A stretch of DNA of 64,000 nucleotides from Brachionus manjavacas (taxonomy: Eukaryota; Rotifera; Eurotatoria; Ploima; Brachionidae): assembly GCA_019054805.1 (NCBI GenBank), contig JAHQIY010000013.1, positions 2,356,001 through 2,420,000 of the forward strand, in the 5' to 3' direction. The translations under genes were made by a program, and so were the position numbers. Below, in pieces: positions 10,717-21,496 of the stretch; the stretch's first letter is position 1, and each line of letters starts with the position of its first letter. Under the pieces are notes generated by a model. It worked only from the letters and a program-made list of their open reading frames with translations. It was not told where the DNA came from and did no database searches.

Positions 10717-11876
10717 ATTATTTTTTATTTATTTATTTATTTGTTTTCTGTACCGAGCAAAAGCTCCTTCAGATTAAAAAAAAAAAAAAATCAAAATAAA
10801 ATAAAGTTAAATAAGATAGAATAAAAATTAAAAAATAAAATGTAATAAAATGGTTTAAAATAGAGGAAAATTAATGAAATTGAACTAGAGAGTTAAAGGA
10901 TACATATTTTTAAAAATTGATTGTTCAGGGAAAAAAGAGGAAATAGTAAGGTAGCAATTACACAATGGAGTTGGGTATTCAATAAATCTTGATTCGAAAC
11001 CTTCTTTGTATTCCTCCACTAGTCTGACATTCAATGGAATAGAATGACTCAGTCCTGTCCCAACATATCTCTCACTCAACTTAAAAAGCCGATTCGAGAC
11101 TGTTAGTAATTTAAGTTTATTAAAAGCCTCATGATGCACCATGTTGGAAGGAGCATCATATTCCAACTTAAGGATAGATCTGACTGCTGTATTCTGAATT
11201 GCTTGTAGTTTTTGATATTATTTTCTGAAAATGAATTCAAGCAAGGAAAAGAATAGTCTAAGATTGATCCGACTAAAGATTTATATAAATTTCCTAGTGT
11301 GTTTTGATTGAGACCCCATTTTTTGTTTGACAATATCTTAATAATATTTAGCCTTTTGTTGCAGCGTTCATTGATTTCGTCTACTAGTATATTAAAGTTT
11401 AACTTAGAATCAAATTTAATACCAAGAAACTTGATTTCATTTTGGCTCACTATTCTGTTTCCATAGATTTTTAAGTTTAGATTATCACTCTCTTTTTTGC
11501 ACCTAGAAAAGACTACTGAACAAGACTTTTCAACTGATATCTTCATTTTCCATTTAATAAGCCATTGTTCTAGTTCGTTGGTGTATTTATTTATCTTATT
11601 TTCTAGGTTCCCTTTCTTGTTATAAATGAAGAATGTAACTAGATCATCTGCGAAAAGCAGAGAGTATTCATTATTTGTTTTATTTCTTTTGGGGATGTCA
11701 TTAATATATATACTAAATAAAAGGGGACTAATTACTGAGCCTTGAGGAACACCTGCAGTTATTTGATATTCTTCGCTTAGGTGAACATTCACATTTACCT
11801 TGAATCTCCTAGAATCTAAAAAGGACCTAATCCAGTTAGTCAAGAAATGTGGTGGATTCAATTTAATCAATATGGG
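10717..11876 (-). pseudogene. LINE-A reverse transcriptase, 5'-truncated, one frameshift
   Basis: The minus strand encodes the C-terminal half of a jockey/CR1-like LINE ORF2: AGVPQGSVISPLLF (RT motif B), the catalytic LLFADDLVTFF, the thumb region, and the ending YPTPLCNCYLTISSFFPE. The first frame runs 11870-11103 and the second 11166-10885. The switch is at about 11213, where a T run is one base shorter than in the copy at 50236-52101, turning KKLQAIQ into NYKQF. The copy starts mid-RT (5' truncation) and ends in the conserved hairpin and (AAAT)n tail at 10717-10770. Confidence 0.85.
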
Positions 11877-12052
11877 AAACAGTTTAAATAAAGAGTAACA
11901 GAAAAGCTAGGTTTGAGTATTATTTTGAAAAGCTTCATCTTTTATCATTATTAGTTGAATTGTTTGGTTTTTTAATAAAAATTGACACATGCGTTAAAAT
12001 AAAAGATTTTTCTTTAAGGTGGTTATTTTTCCTTGAACTTAATAAAAATATT

Positions 12053-12810
12053 GTCAAACAAAAAATGGGGTCTTAATTATCGCATACTAGGAAACCTATA
12101 TAAATCTTTAATCGGACACCCAACTCCATTGTGTAATTGCTACCTTACAATTTCTTCTTTTTTCCCTGAACAATCAATTTTTAAAAATATGTATCCTTTA
12201 ACTCTCTAGTTCAATTTCATTAATTTTCCTCTATTTTAAACCATTTTATTTTTTAAATTTTTATTCTATCTTATTTAACTTTATTTTATTTTGATTTTTT
12301 TTTTTTAATCTGAAGGAGCTTTTGCTCGGTACAGAAAACAAATAAATAAATAAATCCAATTGATTACTCTTTTCCGTGTCTAAATTCATTTTTGGAGACA
12401 AAAATTAAAAAAATTCAAGTCTTACAAAACTCAGCAGTTCGTTTTATACTTAAACTAAAATATGATACTCCTTCCAGTATTTTGCGTCATGAGGCCTTTA
12501 ATTAACTTAAATTTTAACTGTCTCGAATCGACTTTTTGAGTTAAGCGAAAGATATGTAGCGGGAGGACTGCGTCATTCTGTTCCATTTATTGTCAAGCTG
12601 GTTTTGAATCAAGCTACGTTGAATACCCAACTCCATTGTGTAATTGCTATCTTACTATTTCTTCTTTCTTTCCTGAACTGTTCAATACTTAAATAGTTTG
12701 CACATGTCACCTCTTACAATTTATCAATTTTAATTGTCTTTTTCAATTTTAACTTATTTTATTTTTCTTATATTTTTGCTTTACATTTTTTTTTTTTTAA
12801 TCTGAAAATA
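12053..12810 (+). pseudogene. Old LINE-A 3' fragment split by a younger LINE-A tail
   Basis: 12053-12118 (NKKWG... to ...SLIG) continues at 12354 with the DYS.PCLNSF region and runs through decayed ORF2 C-terminus (CNCYLTISSFF) to a worn tail near 12810. Between them, 12119-12353 is a 5'-truncated, much better preserved LINE-A 3' end with its own hairpin (GAGC TTTT GCTC) and (AAAT)n tail. The inserted piece is nearly identical, in opposite orientation, to 10717-10980, so both belong to one young subfamily. Confidence 0.75.
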
Positions 12811-13221
12811 AATAAATAATTAAGGTCACGTATCATACGTGAAAATAAGTGCACTCTTTTTTAGAAATTATTTACAGCACAATTTTCCGATCAAAATATG
12901 AACTCTGTTTGTTCAAAAAAACAAAGACTCAAATTTAGTGCAACCAGGTTTTTTCATAGTTCAATCGCTTGGTGGCGATGTTTATTTTTTTGTCTTAAAA
13001 AAATTCAGTTTCTGCAACAAAAGTGCAAAAAAATAATAGTGCTCACTCATTTCTCAATTTAGAATAAAATTACCAGAACAACGAAAAAAATTGAAAGTGT
13101 GCTTGCATTGTGCATAATTAATGAGCTCAACAAATCGCGGGTGAATTCAAAAATTGGACACTGACGTCAAAAACGGCACATTCAAAAAAAAATTCCATCT
13201 TGTGATTTATAATGCAGTAAG
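12811..13221 (+). promoter_or_regulatory. Upstream region of the caspase with a CRE-like palindrome
   Basis: No coding sequence is seen. TGACGTCA, a perfect CREB/ATF-type palindrome, lies at 13162-13169, 53 bp before the start codon, and TTTATAAT lies at about 13206. Such an 8-bp palindrome could be chance in 400 bp, so its regulatory role is only a suggestion. An in-frame TAA at 13210-13212 precedes the chosen ATG. Confidence 0.3.
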
Positions 13222-16200
13222 ATGCGACGCGAGCACAAAAAAAAGCTAACCATAAACCGTCGCGTGATCGTCAACCATCTAGTCGACATCGAGGGCATCC
13301 TCGACTACCTCATAAGCAAGCAAACGTTCACGCCAGCGATCCGCGAGCGCATCATCTACGACAGCCGGGTGCCAAGCGACCGCGTGCGCCACCTCCTCGA
13401 CTACTTGATCACACGCAACGCACTCGCCTACCAGTACTTCCTCGAGGCGCTGTGCCTCACCGGCAACAGCCACATAGCCGACATCCTCGAGCCGGACTAC
13501 TCGACCAGCGAGCAGTGTCGCCTGGTCGTCGAGAGAGAAAAGCTGCCCGCTCAGCCCAAGCACGACTCGGACGACCTGCCCTATCCGATCACGTGCACCC
13601 AGGCGCACGATATTGAAAAACACATCACCAACTCGATATTGAGCCGTTTGCTCAAGAGCAATCACGGCAGCATGGGCCACGGCAGCCGCAGCACCAGCTC
13701 TGGATGTTCATCGGCCAGCCTGAGTCCCGTTCTCAACCGGACTCGGTCCAGCAGCGTGACAGCAGTGCGGCTCAACTCGGCCTATTCCACTCCCAACCGG
13801 CGCTCGTCCAATATGGACGAGGATCTGAGCACACCGGACCAAGTGGCACAAGACAGTCCGCTGGTGTACAGGCCGCAGACCTATCACATCGACTGGTCCG
13901 ACGTGAACACCCTAGAACTCGACTTTCCTGTGTACAAAACTCTGCCCGATCTGAGAAAACAGCTGACCAGTGACGAGTGCTATCAGATGGAGCAGGTGGC
14001 GCGCGGCATTTGTCTCATTATTAACAATGAACGCTTTTATGACGCGAATGGGGTCGAGATCGGCTCGATGCGCCGCTACGGCACTGACATGGACGCCGCC
14101 AGACTCAAGAACCTGTTCGAGAAGCTCAACTTCAATGTGGAGATGTTTGTCGATTTGAAAGAGGCTGAGATGAGACAAGTCATTAGTCTGCTGGTGAACA
14201 AGTGCGACTCGCACGGTCACTTGTTCGATGCCATTTGTTTTGTTGTTTTGTCGCATGGAACCGATGGATACATCTATGGTGTGGACTACGAGAACAAGCT
14301 TAATGTAAGTTGAGTTCAATTTAAAGTAAAGAGTTAAACTAATTTTTTTGATGTTGTTGTTGTTGCTGTTTTTGTTGTGGTTTTTAGATGGACAAGGATA
14401 TTTTGAATATGTTCGATGATGTGCTCGTCGGAAAACCAAAGTTGTTCATTTTTCAGGCATGTCGAGGAGGTAATGTGAATTTTTTTTTTTTTTCAGGATT
14501 TTAAACGAGATTTTTTTTCTAATTTTAAAAGATAAATTAATTGTGAATAATTTGAAGGAATTTAGATTTTAGAAAATTTTGACCCTCTATGCAATTCAAA
14601 GATTACTCGAGAAAAACGCAGAAAAATTTCTACTACTTTTTATTTCACTTTAAAAGATAAATTAGTTGTACAAGATTTTAGTAAATATTTTTTTAGATTT
14701 GATTTCTTAATGAAATGAAGGCACTTTATCATATTAAAGAAAATTTTTTTTATGGAAAAGGCAGTTTTTTTGTCGAAATGCTTTATAGAAAATTTCTCGC
14801 TAATTATTCTGAATAATAATTACGTAAGCTATTTTTGAAAGTCTACCTAGCTCAAATAATTTTATTTATTTATTTGATTCAAATTAACCTCCATCAGGAG
14901 AAGTAAAAATTAAAATAAAGTTTAAAATAAAAAAAAAAGTACAATTCTAAAGTAGAAAAGAAAAATATACAATTTGTGTTATAAACTCCTTTGGACCAGA
15001 AGAAGTGAACTGATCTGATGAGGACTATGTCATCAGCATAAACAATTAATGAGATATTCAGATTATTAAAAATACCACCTAATTTCTTTTCTAAGCATTC
15101 TTCGATTAAATCGTCTATAAAGATATTGAAAAGGAAAGGGGATAAGATCCCACCCTGCTTTACACCATATTCAACCTGAAATAGTTCCGAAATATTATCA
15201 TCAAATAATAGCTTGGAAGCTTGGTATAAGTCTCTTTCGCAAGATGCTGGATCACATCCAAATGTAAATAAGTTGGCTAAAAATTATAAAAATGAGCAGC
15301 ATCTAACAGATGTTCTAATTGAACAAATTAATAGCCGCATAGTTTATCCATGTGAAAAATCAGAAATTAAAAAAGATAATGAAATTATGTCTTTGTTTAG
15401 TATTTTCCTAAATGGAACATAGTTCTGGGTCAACACGCTTATCCAACAACAACCCCTAATTATATATTTATTTATGTTTTTTTATTTTATTTTTGATTTT
15501 TACTCGAAACACATTTAAACAATTTTTGATCCTTTTTAATAATCGTTAGGCTAAAAAGAAGGACTTTGTTCCATTCTGAGTAGCCTGAGGGTTTCCCTCA
15601 AATAAATAAAGTAAAGTAAAGTAAAGTATGTCTTTGTTTAGTGTTTACAAAAAAGAAAAATAAGCAATTTTTTTTGATAGATTAATTCTTGTTTTAAATT
15701 AATTAATTATTTAATTAATTGATTTTTTTTTCTATAATCATGACTTTTTTCTATAATTAATACAGGTAAATTTCGATAATATCTTTCAATAAAATGAGTA
15801 TCTATAAAACTTTTCTACAAAAAAATTTTTATGAAAATGATTAAGTCCCGAAATGAAATTTGATGCTGCATATTGAACATATTTTATTAGTACCTGCATA
15901 TTTTGTCTTTTCCTGAATAAAGTTTAATATCAGATATTTTTTCTAAAATTTAAAATCTAAATGAGCATATTTTTTGAAAGCTTTAACAAGAAAAAATAAA
16001 TTCAAATAGTTATAATTTTTCGATATGTTTTAAATTCCAATTTTTAGCCAAAAATTTCAATAAAACTAGAACTTTGAAATGGAATGAGATAAAGAGTTTA
16101 TTTTGACAAAAATGAAAACTTCATACAGTGGTGTTTCGATATCTGTATTTTACTATTTTTTACGAAAAATATCGAAAATTTTCGTAAAATTACCAAAGTA

Positions 16201-19200
16201 AAATTTAGTAAATTTACGGTATTTTACGCAAATTTACGGTATTTTACGCAAATTTACGATATTTTTCGTAAAAAATTAGTAAAAACCAAAATGTCCAAAA
16301 ATACCGAAATTTAACATTTTTTAAAAAATTTTTTTTTTATTAGCTTTTTATTTTTTAAGAAAAAAAAATTTTCCTTTTTTTTTCGTAAATTATGGTAAAT
16401 TTTGGTAAATTTTTAATTAAAAAGAGTAATTAAAAAATACGAAAAAAATTAAATTTTTTTAAACAAATTTATATTCATTTTTAACTGTTTTTTTATACAA
16501 AATAAAAAAAAACTATTTTACAAAACAAAAGACTAAAAAAATGTATAATTTTTGACCTAAAAATGAAATAATACACTTGTTGATGGAACAGCTTGTTTGG
16601 AAAATTTTGAAATGAGCTAAAAGTTTATATAAGGGTTTAGATGCGTTTGATGCTAATTTGGAGTTTGAAAAAAACTTTAACTCCCGAAAAAGGTCAGAAT
16701 TATATAAATCACTTAAAAAAAGTAAGAACATTTATAACTATAAAAACACAGCTTAAAATTAAATTAATAAACAATTTGAATTAAGGTAATTAAAATCGTT
16801 ATTGAGAAAGAAGGTGGATGGTCGAACCATTAGTTTATATTTTATCGGTTTTTTAAAATTTTATAAATATTAGCGATTAAATATTTTGTATAAAAAAATC
16901 AGTTTAAAATGAATATAAGTTTTTAAAAAAAAATTTCATTATTTTCCGTATTTTTTAATTACTCTTTTTAATTATTATTCACCATAATTTACGAAAAAAA
17001 AGGAAAAATTTTTTTTTTCTTTAAAAATAAAAAACAAAAAATTTTTTAAAAATGTCAGAATTTCGGTTTATTTTGGACATTTTGGTTTTTACTATTTTTT
17101 AATATGTTAAAATTTTACTTTGGTAATTTTACGTACAATACTATAATTTGAAATTCAAGAACTAAATGTTATTTATTTAAAACAAAAGTTTTCAAAAAGA
17201 ATTTTAGTTTTAACTTAAATTCAAAAAAATAAAAGTCCACACTCGACTTTGACTTTTGACCAACTCTGACTCCATGTTTGATTGTTCAACACGTAACTTC
17301 TCTACCAACTCATTTACTTCTAAATAATTTTTTTCATCACTGGTTAATGCATTGTGCCAGGCTTAAACCGCATTCGTTGTTCTAGCCTTACCATTGATAA
17401 TCAATTTCCAAATCGAAATTGCTATTTATCAAATTATCTTTTAGACTAGCTTGGACATTGGACTTGACAGATGGGGAGTGAAATGAAGGATTAATAATTC
17501 TTCTATTTCGAAGATTTTTTAAGAAGGTGACTCATTCCGGTTTTCTTTCAAAAAATTACGATTCATTTTCTTGGGATACAATAGAAAAAACTATATCCTG
17601 CTTTCAAAATTAAATATAAAACATAACAGAGCGCTCTTAGAATTCGTTTCCAAAATTTTGACAAAAAATAAAAAAGTGCATTAAAGATTTATCAATTTTT
17701 ATAAGATGACCGGGAAAACTATCAAATGATTAGATTTAAAATAGAAAAAAAATCTTGCCAGATCTTTTTTCAAAATAATTCGATAGAAGGTAAATTTTAA
17801 TTTATTTAAGAAAAATGGTAAAAAATTACTGGAATTATTAAGCTGTAAATTTTTAGGAACCTTTACATTTTTTATTTCAAAACATATATAACAGTTTTTT
17901 CTTAAAGATTCCATCAAATGTAGTTCATTTATTATTACATTAGCATTTTTATAAATTACACTTCTGAATTATGGACATTTTTAAACCTTCAGCCTTTCAT
18001 ACACGGTGCATCGTAAATTTTGGAACAAGAAACAAAAATTTCAAATTGAAATAATTTTTTACTATGAGTCTAAAAATTGTTCTGCAAAATGCACCAGCTG
18101 AAACAGAGCTATTGCAGATGCCAAATTTGGGTGGCATAAAGTTTGTTTCAGCTGGTAAATTTTGCAGAGCAATTTTTAGATTCAAAGTAAAAAAGTTAAT
18201 TCAAATTGAAATTTTTGTTTTTGTTTTTTGTTCCAAAATTCAAAATGCCATATATGGTGCAGATAGACCATTCTTTTTGAATCTTCGGCATTGTTAAAAG
18301 TTTGAATGATTTCCCAAGTCGGAATTTTTCTTGTCTTCTTCTTTCAATTTAATTAGATTAACCTAAATCTATATTCCTAAAGTTATCTTCTTCTATTTTC
18401 ATCTTTATGCTACTGGCTAATAGCTCAGCTCTTTTATAAAGTAGGCCTATAAGTACTTTCTTAGGTTTTCCAGAATTTTGAACATTTTGAAGCCATTCCA
18501 TTTGTTCGGCTTCTTTACAGCTTACATATTCGCTGTCGTCATCTAATCTCTAGAATTCATTTTCAAAATACCCATCTTGTGTCTTTAGTAAGTTTTTCTA
18601 AGTAATCTTTTGATATAGGAACCATACAGAAGATCATTTTATCACTGCCACCAATTGTAACAGGTTTATAATAAAACAATGTCTAATCTTTAAAAGATTT
18701 ATATAAGTTATTGAACGCTCTGAAGTTCTAAGAATGAAATTCTTATTTATACCTATATGCTCGTGTTAAGAACACGAGCCTGTAATTAAGTCAAGATGTG
18801 AGCTTAGTGCATGTATTGTCAGCATTTCGAAGCGTCTAACTTCTGATATACTTAACAAGTATAATTGTCTTTGTGCATCAGTTGACAAGCTGATGAATAA
18901 GTGATTATTCAGGGTAGCACATCTTTGGTGAATTTTTAATCTTAAAATCAAACTTTGTGGTGTGTCAACATTTTTGAAATACTGTTTCCTTTTAAACCTG
19001 AATATTTGGAAAAATGAATTCATGCATACTAAATTGGTCGAGTCGGACAGAAGCCTAAAAAATATTTTAAAAATAATTTATTTTTTAAAATTAAATGCAA
19101 TAAAGTCTTTTATTCAAACAATTTATTGATAAAAAAATAATTTTGTTTAGATTATTTGAATCAGAAGGGTTTTGTGTCTCAAACGAGCACTTTAAGTCAC

Positions 19201-19941
19201 AGCATAACCACTCCGGTCTTGTCCACATCAATTTCGACCACATCAACCAGCTATTCGACATCGTCAAGATCATTTTGCGGCTCTGCCATAAACGCCAAAC
19301 AAAACTCGCTTGAAGAGGACACAATAAAAAAGTTCAAGCAGCTCAAAATGTCTTCATTGGCGTCGGGCTCGCTGCAGATGATGTACAAGAAAAAAAGCTC
19401 GACTACAGTAAATGCACACACAGAGACCAAGGTGAAGAAGACAAGAAGCCGCAGTCACAGTCGAAGCAAATACTCATCGTATCTGGTGTCGGCAGCAAGT
19501 GCGATTCGCACGGCAATGAAAACTTCGCCGTCCAGCGCCAAAACACTGCTTAATTCAATATCCACACAGACCAGCGAGATAGCCGACAGCTACATGAACA
19601 CTAACATTCTGACCTCGAGCAATTCAATGTCGAATTTTATAGACGGTAGGCCAATTAAGACTTCGCTGCCGTCCAGATCCGATTTTTTCATTTGGTACTC
19701 TTCTGTTCGCGGCTTCGTGTCTCACAGAGACGTAGATGGCTCGCCGTTCATCAAATGTCTGGTCACTGTGTTTAGTAGGTGCGCCTATGAGCTAGAACTT
19801 ATCGAAATGGTCCGCAAAGTGAACCTTCTAATGCAGCAGTATGAAAAAAAGCACTTTGATGAACGCAACGCGGTAGCCAGTTACTTCATGGTGCCCGTGG
19901 CTGAATTTCACTTGACCAAACGGTTGTATTTTAATCCCTAA
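13222..19941 (+). CDS. CARD-containing initiator caspase (caspase-2/9 type)
   Basis: Cysteine protease of the cell-death pathway, expected in the cytosol and activated by CARD-mediated assembly. Three exons: 13222-14304 (phase 0), 14388-14469, 19151-19941, giving 651 residues. Residues ~1-95 form a CARD (VNHLVDIEGILDYLI, RVRHLLDYLI). The p20 unit at ~250-388 has the catalytic His in LSHG (H345) and the catalytic Cys in QACRG (C386); exon 3 completes QACRGD. The p10 unit is ~562-651 (FFIWYSSVRGFVSHRD, ending LTKRLYFNP). The start is the first ATG after an in-frame TAA. Exon 1 is strikingly GC-rich against its surroundings. The p20-p10 linker is about 170 residues, Ser/Thr/Lys/Arg-rich, far longer than usual. 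The second intron (4.7 kb) holds LINE, hAT-like and LTR debris. A polyadenylation signal AATAAA is at about 20029. Family assignment is firm; the exact orthologue is not. Confidence 0.93.
14862..15212 (-). pseudogene. LINE reverse transcriptase fragment (YADD)
   Basis: On the minus strand 15212 to about 14985 reads VEYGVKQGGILSPFLFNIFI (RT motif B) and ISLIVYADDIVLI (catalytic motif C). The rest of the ORF is deleted and the copy closes with a different 3' tail, CTCC.TGATGGAGG then (AAAT)n, ending at about 14862. The YGVKQGG/YADD style differs from LINE-A (GVPQGS/FADD), so it is a second LINE lineage, closer to the one at 37428-38935. Confidence 0.75.
15213..15628 (+). pseudogene. LINE-C 3' end (plus strand)
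   Basis: A 69-codon frame reads WYKSLSQDAGSHPNVNKLAK and ends FSIFLNGT. It is followed by a 3' UTR and a terminal block of the form GGCTAAAAAGAAGGAC, CCATTCTGAG, CCTGAGGGTTTCCCTC, then (AAATA)n and GTAAA repeats. This block is homologous to the ends at 37345-37428 and, inverted, at about 42108-42225. I call the family LINE-C. Confidence 0.55.
15629..16129. other. AT-rich intronic sequence
   Basis: No gene or repeat of note is seen within this part of the caspase intron. Confidence 0.4.
16130..17150. mobile_element. hAT-like foldback element with long inverted arms
   Basis: Arms at about 16185-16445 and 16945-17140 are inverted copies, both rich in TTTTACG and GGTAAATTTT words. The left end begins CAGTGGTGTTTCG at 16137, a hAT-style terminus. 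The internal minus-strand frame 16731-16513 includes PLYKLLAHFKIFQTSCSINK and FLGQ, resembling the C-terminal dimerisation domain of hAT transposases, with the diagnostic residues partly lost. It is degenerate; the right terminus is unclear. Confidence 0.5.
17215..17275. repeat. Partial end of the CAGAGTTG MITE family
   Basis: The words AAAAGTCCACACTCGACTTTGACTTTTGACCAACTCTG (given here as blocks AAAAGTC, GACTTTGACTTTTG and CAACTCTG) match the right end of the MITEs at 2139-3746 and 47596-48059. The partner end is not visible. Confidence 0.45.
17990..18275. repeat. Large imperfect palindrome (foldback MITE)
   Basis: The left arm (about 18004-18105) and right arm (about 18150-18260) are inverted copies around a ~40-bp centre. 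Because the arms are similar, both strands encode related short peptides: LKIVLQNAPAETELL on plus and LKIALQNLPAETNF on minus. No terminal signature or target duplication was resolved. Confidence 0.65.
18330..19049 (-). mobile_element. LTR retrotransposon 5' piece: LTR, PBS and start of gag
   Basis: Read on the minus strand, an LTR runs 19049-18656 (394 bp), beginning TGTCCGACTCGACC and ending AACCTGTTACA. Two bases later comes TGGTGGCAGTGAT, placed and shaped like a tRNA primer-binding site. Internal sequence follows with an ATG at 18637 (MIFCMVPISKDYLEKL), then after a frameshift EYVSCKEAEQMEWLQNVQNS and KVLIGLLYKRAELLASSIKM, until a stop near 18340. Inside the LTR is the hairpin GCTCGTGTT-AAG-AACACGAGC at 18759-18779, next to GGTATAAA. 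A second LTR of this family is at 62484-63578. The 85-codon frame at 18766-19023 is simply the LTR. Confidence 0.7.
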
Positions 19942-20018
19942 ATTAAATTGACTAAGCCGCATCTTCTATTTTTGACTTTTGAACATATTTTTTAATTGTG
20001 ATAAAATTATTTATGTAA

Positions 20019-20045
20019 AATTTTTCTAATAAAATTTTCTTTTTT
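20019..20045 (+). terminator. Caspase polyadenylation signal
   Basis: TCTAATAAAATTTTC lies about 90 bp after the caspase stop codon and includes AATAAA. It is the first such hexamer downstream. Confidence 0.5.
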
Positions 20046-20384
20046 TTAAATAAATGACCAATTTTGTTTTTTTTTAATGTAGAGAGTTCGCTGTAAGAAA
20101 TTAACAAGCTTTGCCAATTTGATATCATGTTACCATTTTACATGAACTTTCTAAGTTTTATTGACCAGATTTACTAATTTTTGAATGGAATGGAATTTAA
20201 TAATTAAGGAAAAATAGTAAAATCAAGTTGTTTTAAGGTTTATTATCAGAAAAAAGCCATGAATATCTTTACACCTTCCAATTTTCATCTGTAAAACGTG
20301 TAGGATAATAGTTATTGTAGAAGCAATTGAAATTTTTGTTAGTTTTTTTATATGATATTATTATTGTTGGTGTTTTGAACAATT

Positions 20385-20465
20385 TAGCTTATTAAAATTC
20401 ATTTTACCTTACTTGGCAATTTTTAAATATATCTTTATTCTTTTGAAGAATCTAGTCACGTACTT
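20385..20465 (+). repeat. Dispersed repeat R1, copy a
   Basis: The block TTATTAAAATTCATTTTACC ... TCTTTATTCTTTTGAAGAA ... TCTAGTCACGTA recurs at 24045-24125 and, more weakly, 36540-36620. No ORF, tail or terminal repeat defines it. Confidence 0.55.
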
Positions 20466-20494
20466 GATTTTTTGCTTATTAAAGCTATCAATCC

Positions 20495-20640
20495 CTATTA
20501 AAGCAGGTGTTTCACAAGGGTCAGTAATTTGTCCACTTCTTTATAGCATTTTTATAAATGACACGCCAAAAAGAAATAAAACAAACAGCCAATATTCACT
20601 TCTTTTTGGCTCCTTTTTTTATTTAATAAAAAGGAAATCT
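20495..20640 (+). pseudogene. LINE-A reverse transcriptase fragment
   Basis: The frame reads IPIKAGVSQGSVICPLLYSI, FINDTPKRNKTN and YSLLFGS, i.e. RT motif B to just before the catalytic FADD of LINE-A, where the similarity stops. It is a short internal remnant. Confidence 0.65.
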
Positions 20641-21327
20641 TGAAAACATGATAAATAGGTAACTAAAATACCTAAAATAAATTAAAATAATTTCAAATTA
20701 AACTGATAAATTCTTTTGATTGTAACTTATCACTAAGCACATTAAATTCTATTTTTTAAATGTTTTCAAATGTCGGTAACTTGTTTAGAATTGTTGAAAG
20801 CGAATTTTTCTCATTGTTATAAAAACTAATTGAAATCCCGCAATCTGCTTTTAAAAATAACGCATTTTATTTAGTTCACAAATGTTGAACTGTCGCTGAA
20901 TTTCTCGATTCGACATAAATAGTAATTCAAATAATCTATCACTTATCCTTAAGAACAAATGAAGCGAATCAATAAAAAATTCTTAATGGTATCTCCGGTA
21001 AAACAGACTCAACTCCGTATCCTAATTGTAGAATTTCGAATTTTTTTTTGACATTTTGATTGTTTCGGAACCCTTTTCATTTGATTTTTTTTTGAAATTT
21101 GAGTTGAAAATAACTGTTCTTTAGAACATTCACACCACAGACAAGGAAAATTTGAGCTTGCACTGTAAAGACCCAAAACAATTGACTTCAGTTTCCAATC
21201 AGAAGAAAAAATAATTGCGAGGAACGAGCTTGCTGAGACGAGCTATTAGCTGACACGAACATATTGGAAATATTGGCCCCATTTTTAAAAACTGAATAGC
21301 TTATTAATTCTTATCATTTCTTAATAG
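20641..21327. other. AT-rich intergenic stretch
   Basis: Nothing recognisable as a gene or repeat is visible between the LINE-A scrap and the LTR element. Confidence 0.4.
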
Positions 21328-21494
21328 TGTAACACCCCCTCCAGCAGAGCCCGGTCTTCTGGGGCCTTGCTGTATCCTCATATATATATTTTGTTTTACA
21401 AAGTGGTTTTTAGAATAAAGAAGTAAGAGAAGAAACAAACTTTTTTTTTCTCTCCCTCTCTCTCTTTTTAATTGTTTAATAGCGCACGCTATTA
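21328..21494 (+). repeat. 5' LTR of the Gag-only element
   Basis: Starts TGTAACACCCC; includes TATATATA near 21379, AGAATAAAGAAG near 21411 (possible poly(A) signal AATAAA) and a CTCTCCCTCTCTC tract. It ends within a few bases of the Gag ORF start at 21497, so there is almost no leader. Confidence 0.75.
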
Positions 21495-21496
21495 GA

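Larger units (their letters stand above)
14470..19150 (+). other. Caspase intron 2, filled with mobile-element debris
   Basis: The donor GTAATG at 14470 follows QACRG, and the acceptor TTTTGTTTAG ends at 19150; splicing joins G to AT to make the Asp after QACRG and keeps the frame through to the p10 end. The other introns in this window are 32-111 bp, so this one is exceptional. Its growth is explained by LINE fragments (14862-15628), a long inverted repeat (16130-17150), a palindrome (17990-18275) and an LTR element piece (18330-19049). Confidence 0.85.

Noticed and set aside
13279..13680. 133-codon minus-strand frame opposite caspase exon 1
   Set aside because: It is antisense to the CARD coding exon; the GC-rich exon simply lacks stops on the other strand.
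13704..14439. Other frames overlapping the caspase exons (13704-13973 +, 13912-14439 -, 13970-14158 +)
   Set aside because: Shadows of the caspase frame, with no family motifs.
18766..19023. 85-codon minus frame as a gene
   Set aside because: It lies wholly in the LTR (18656-19049); its homologue at 62.5 kb is also LTR.
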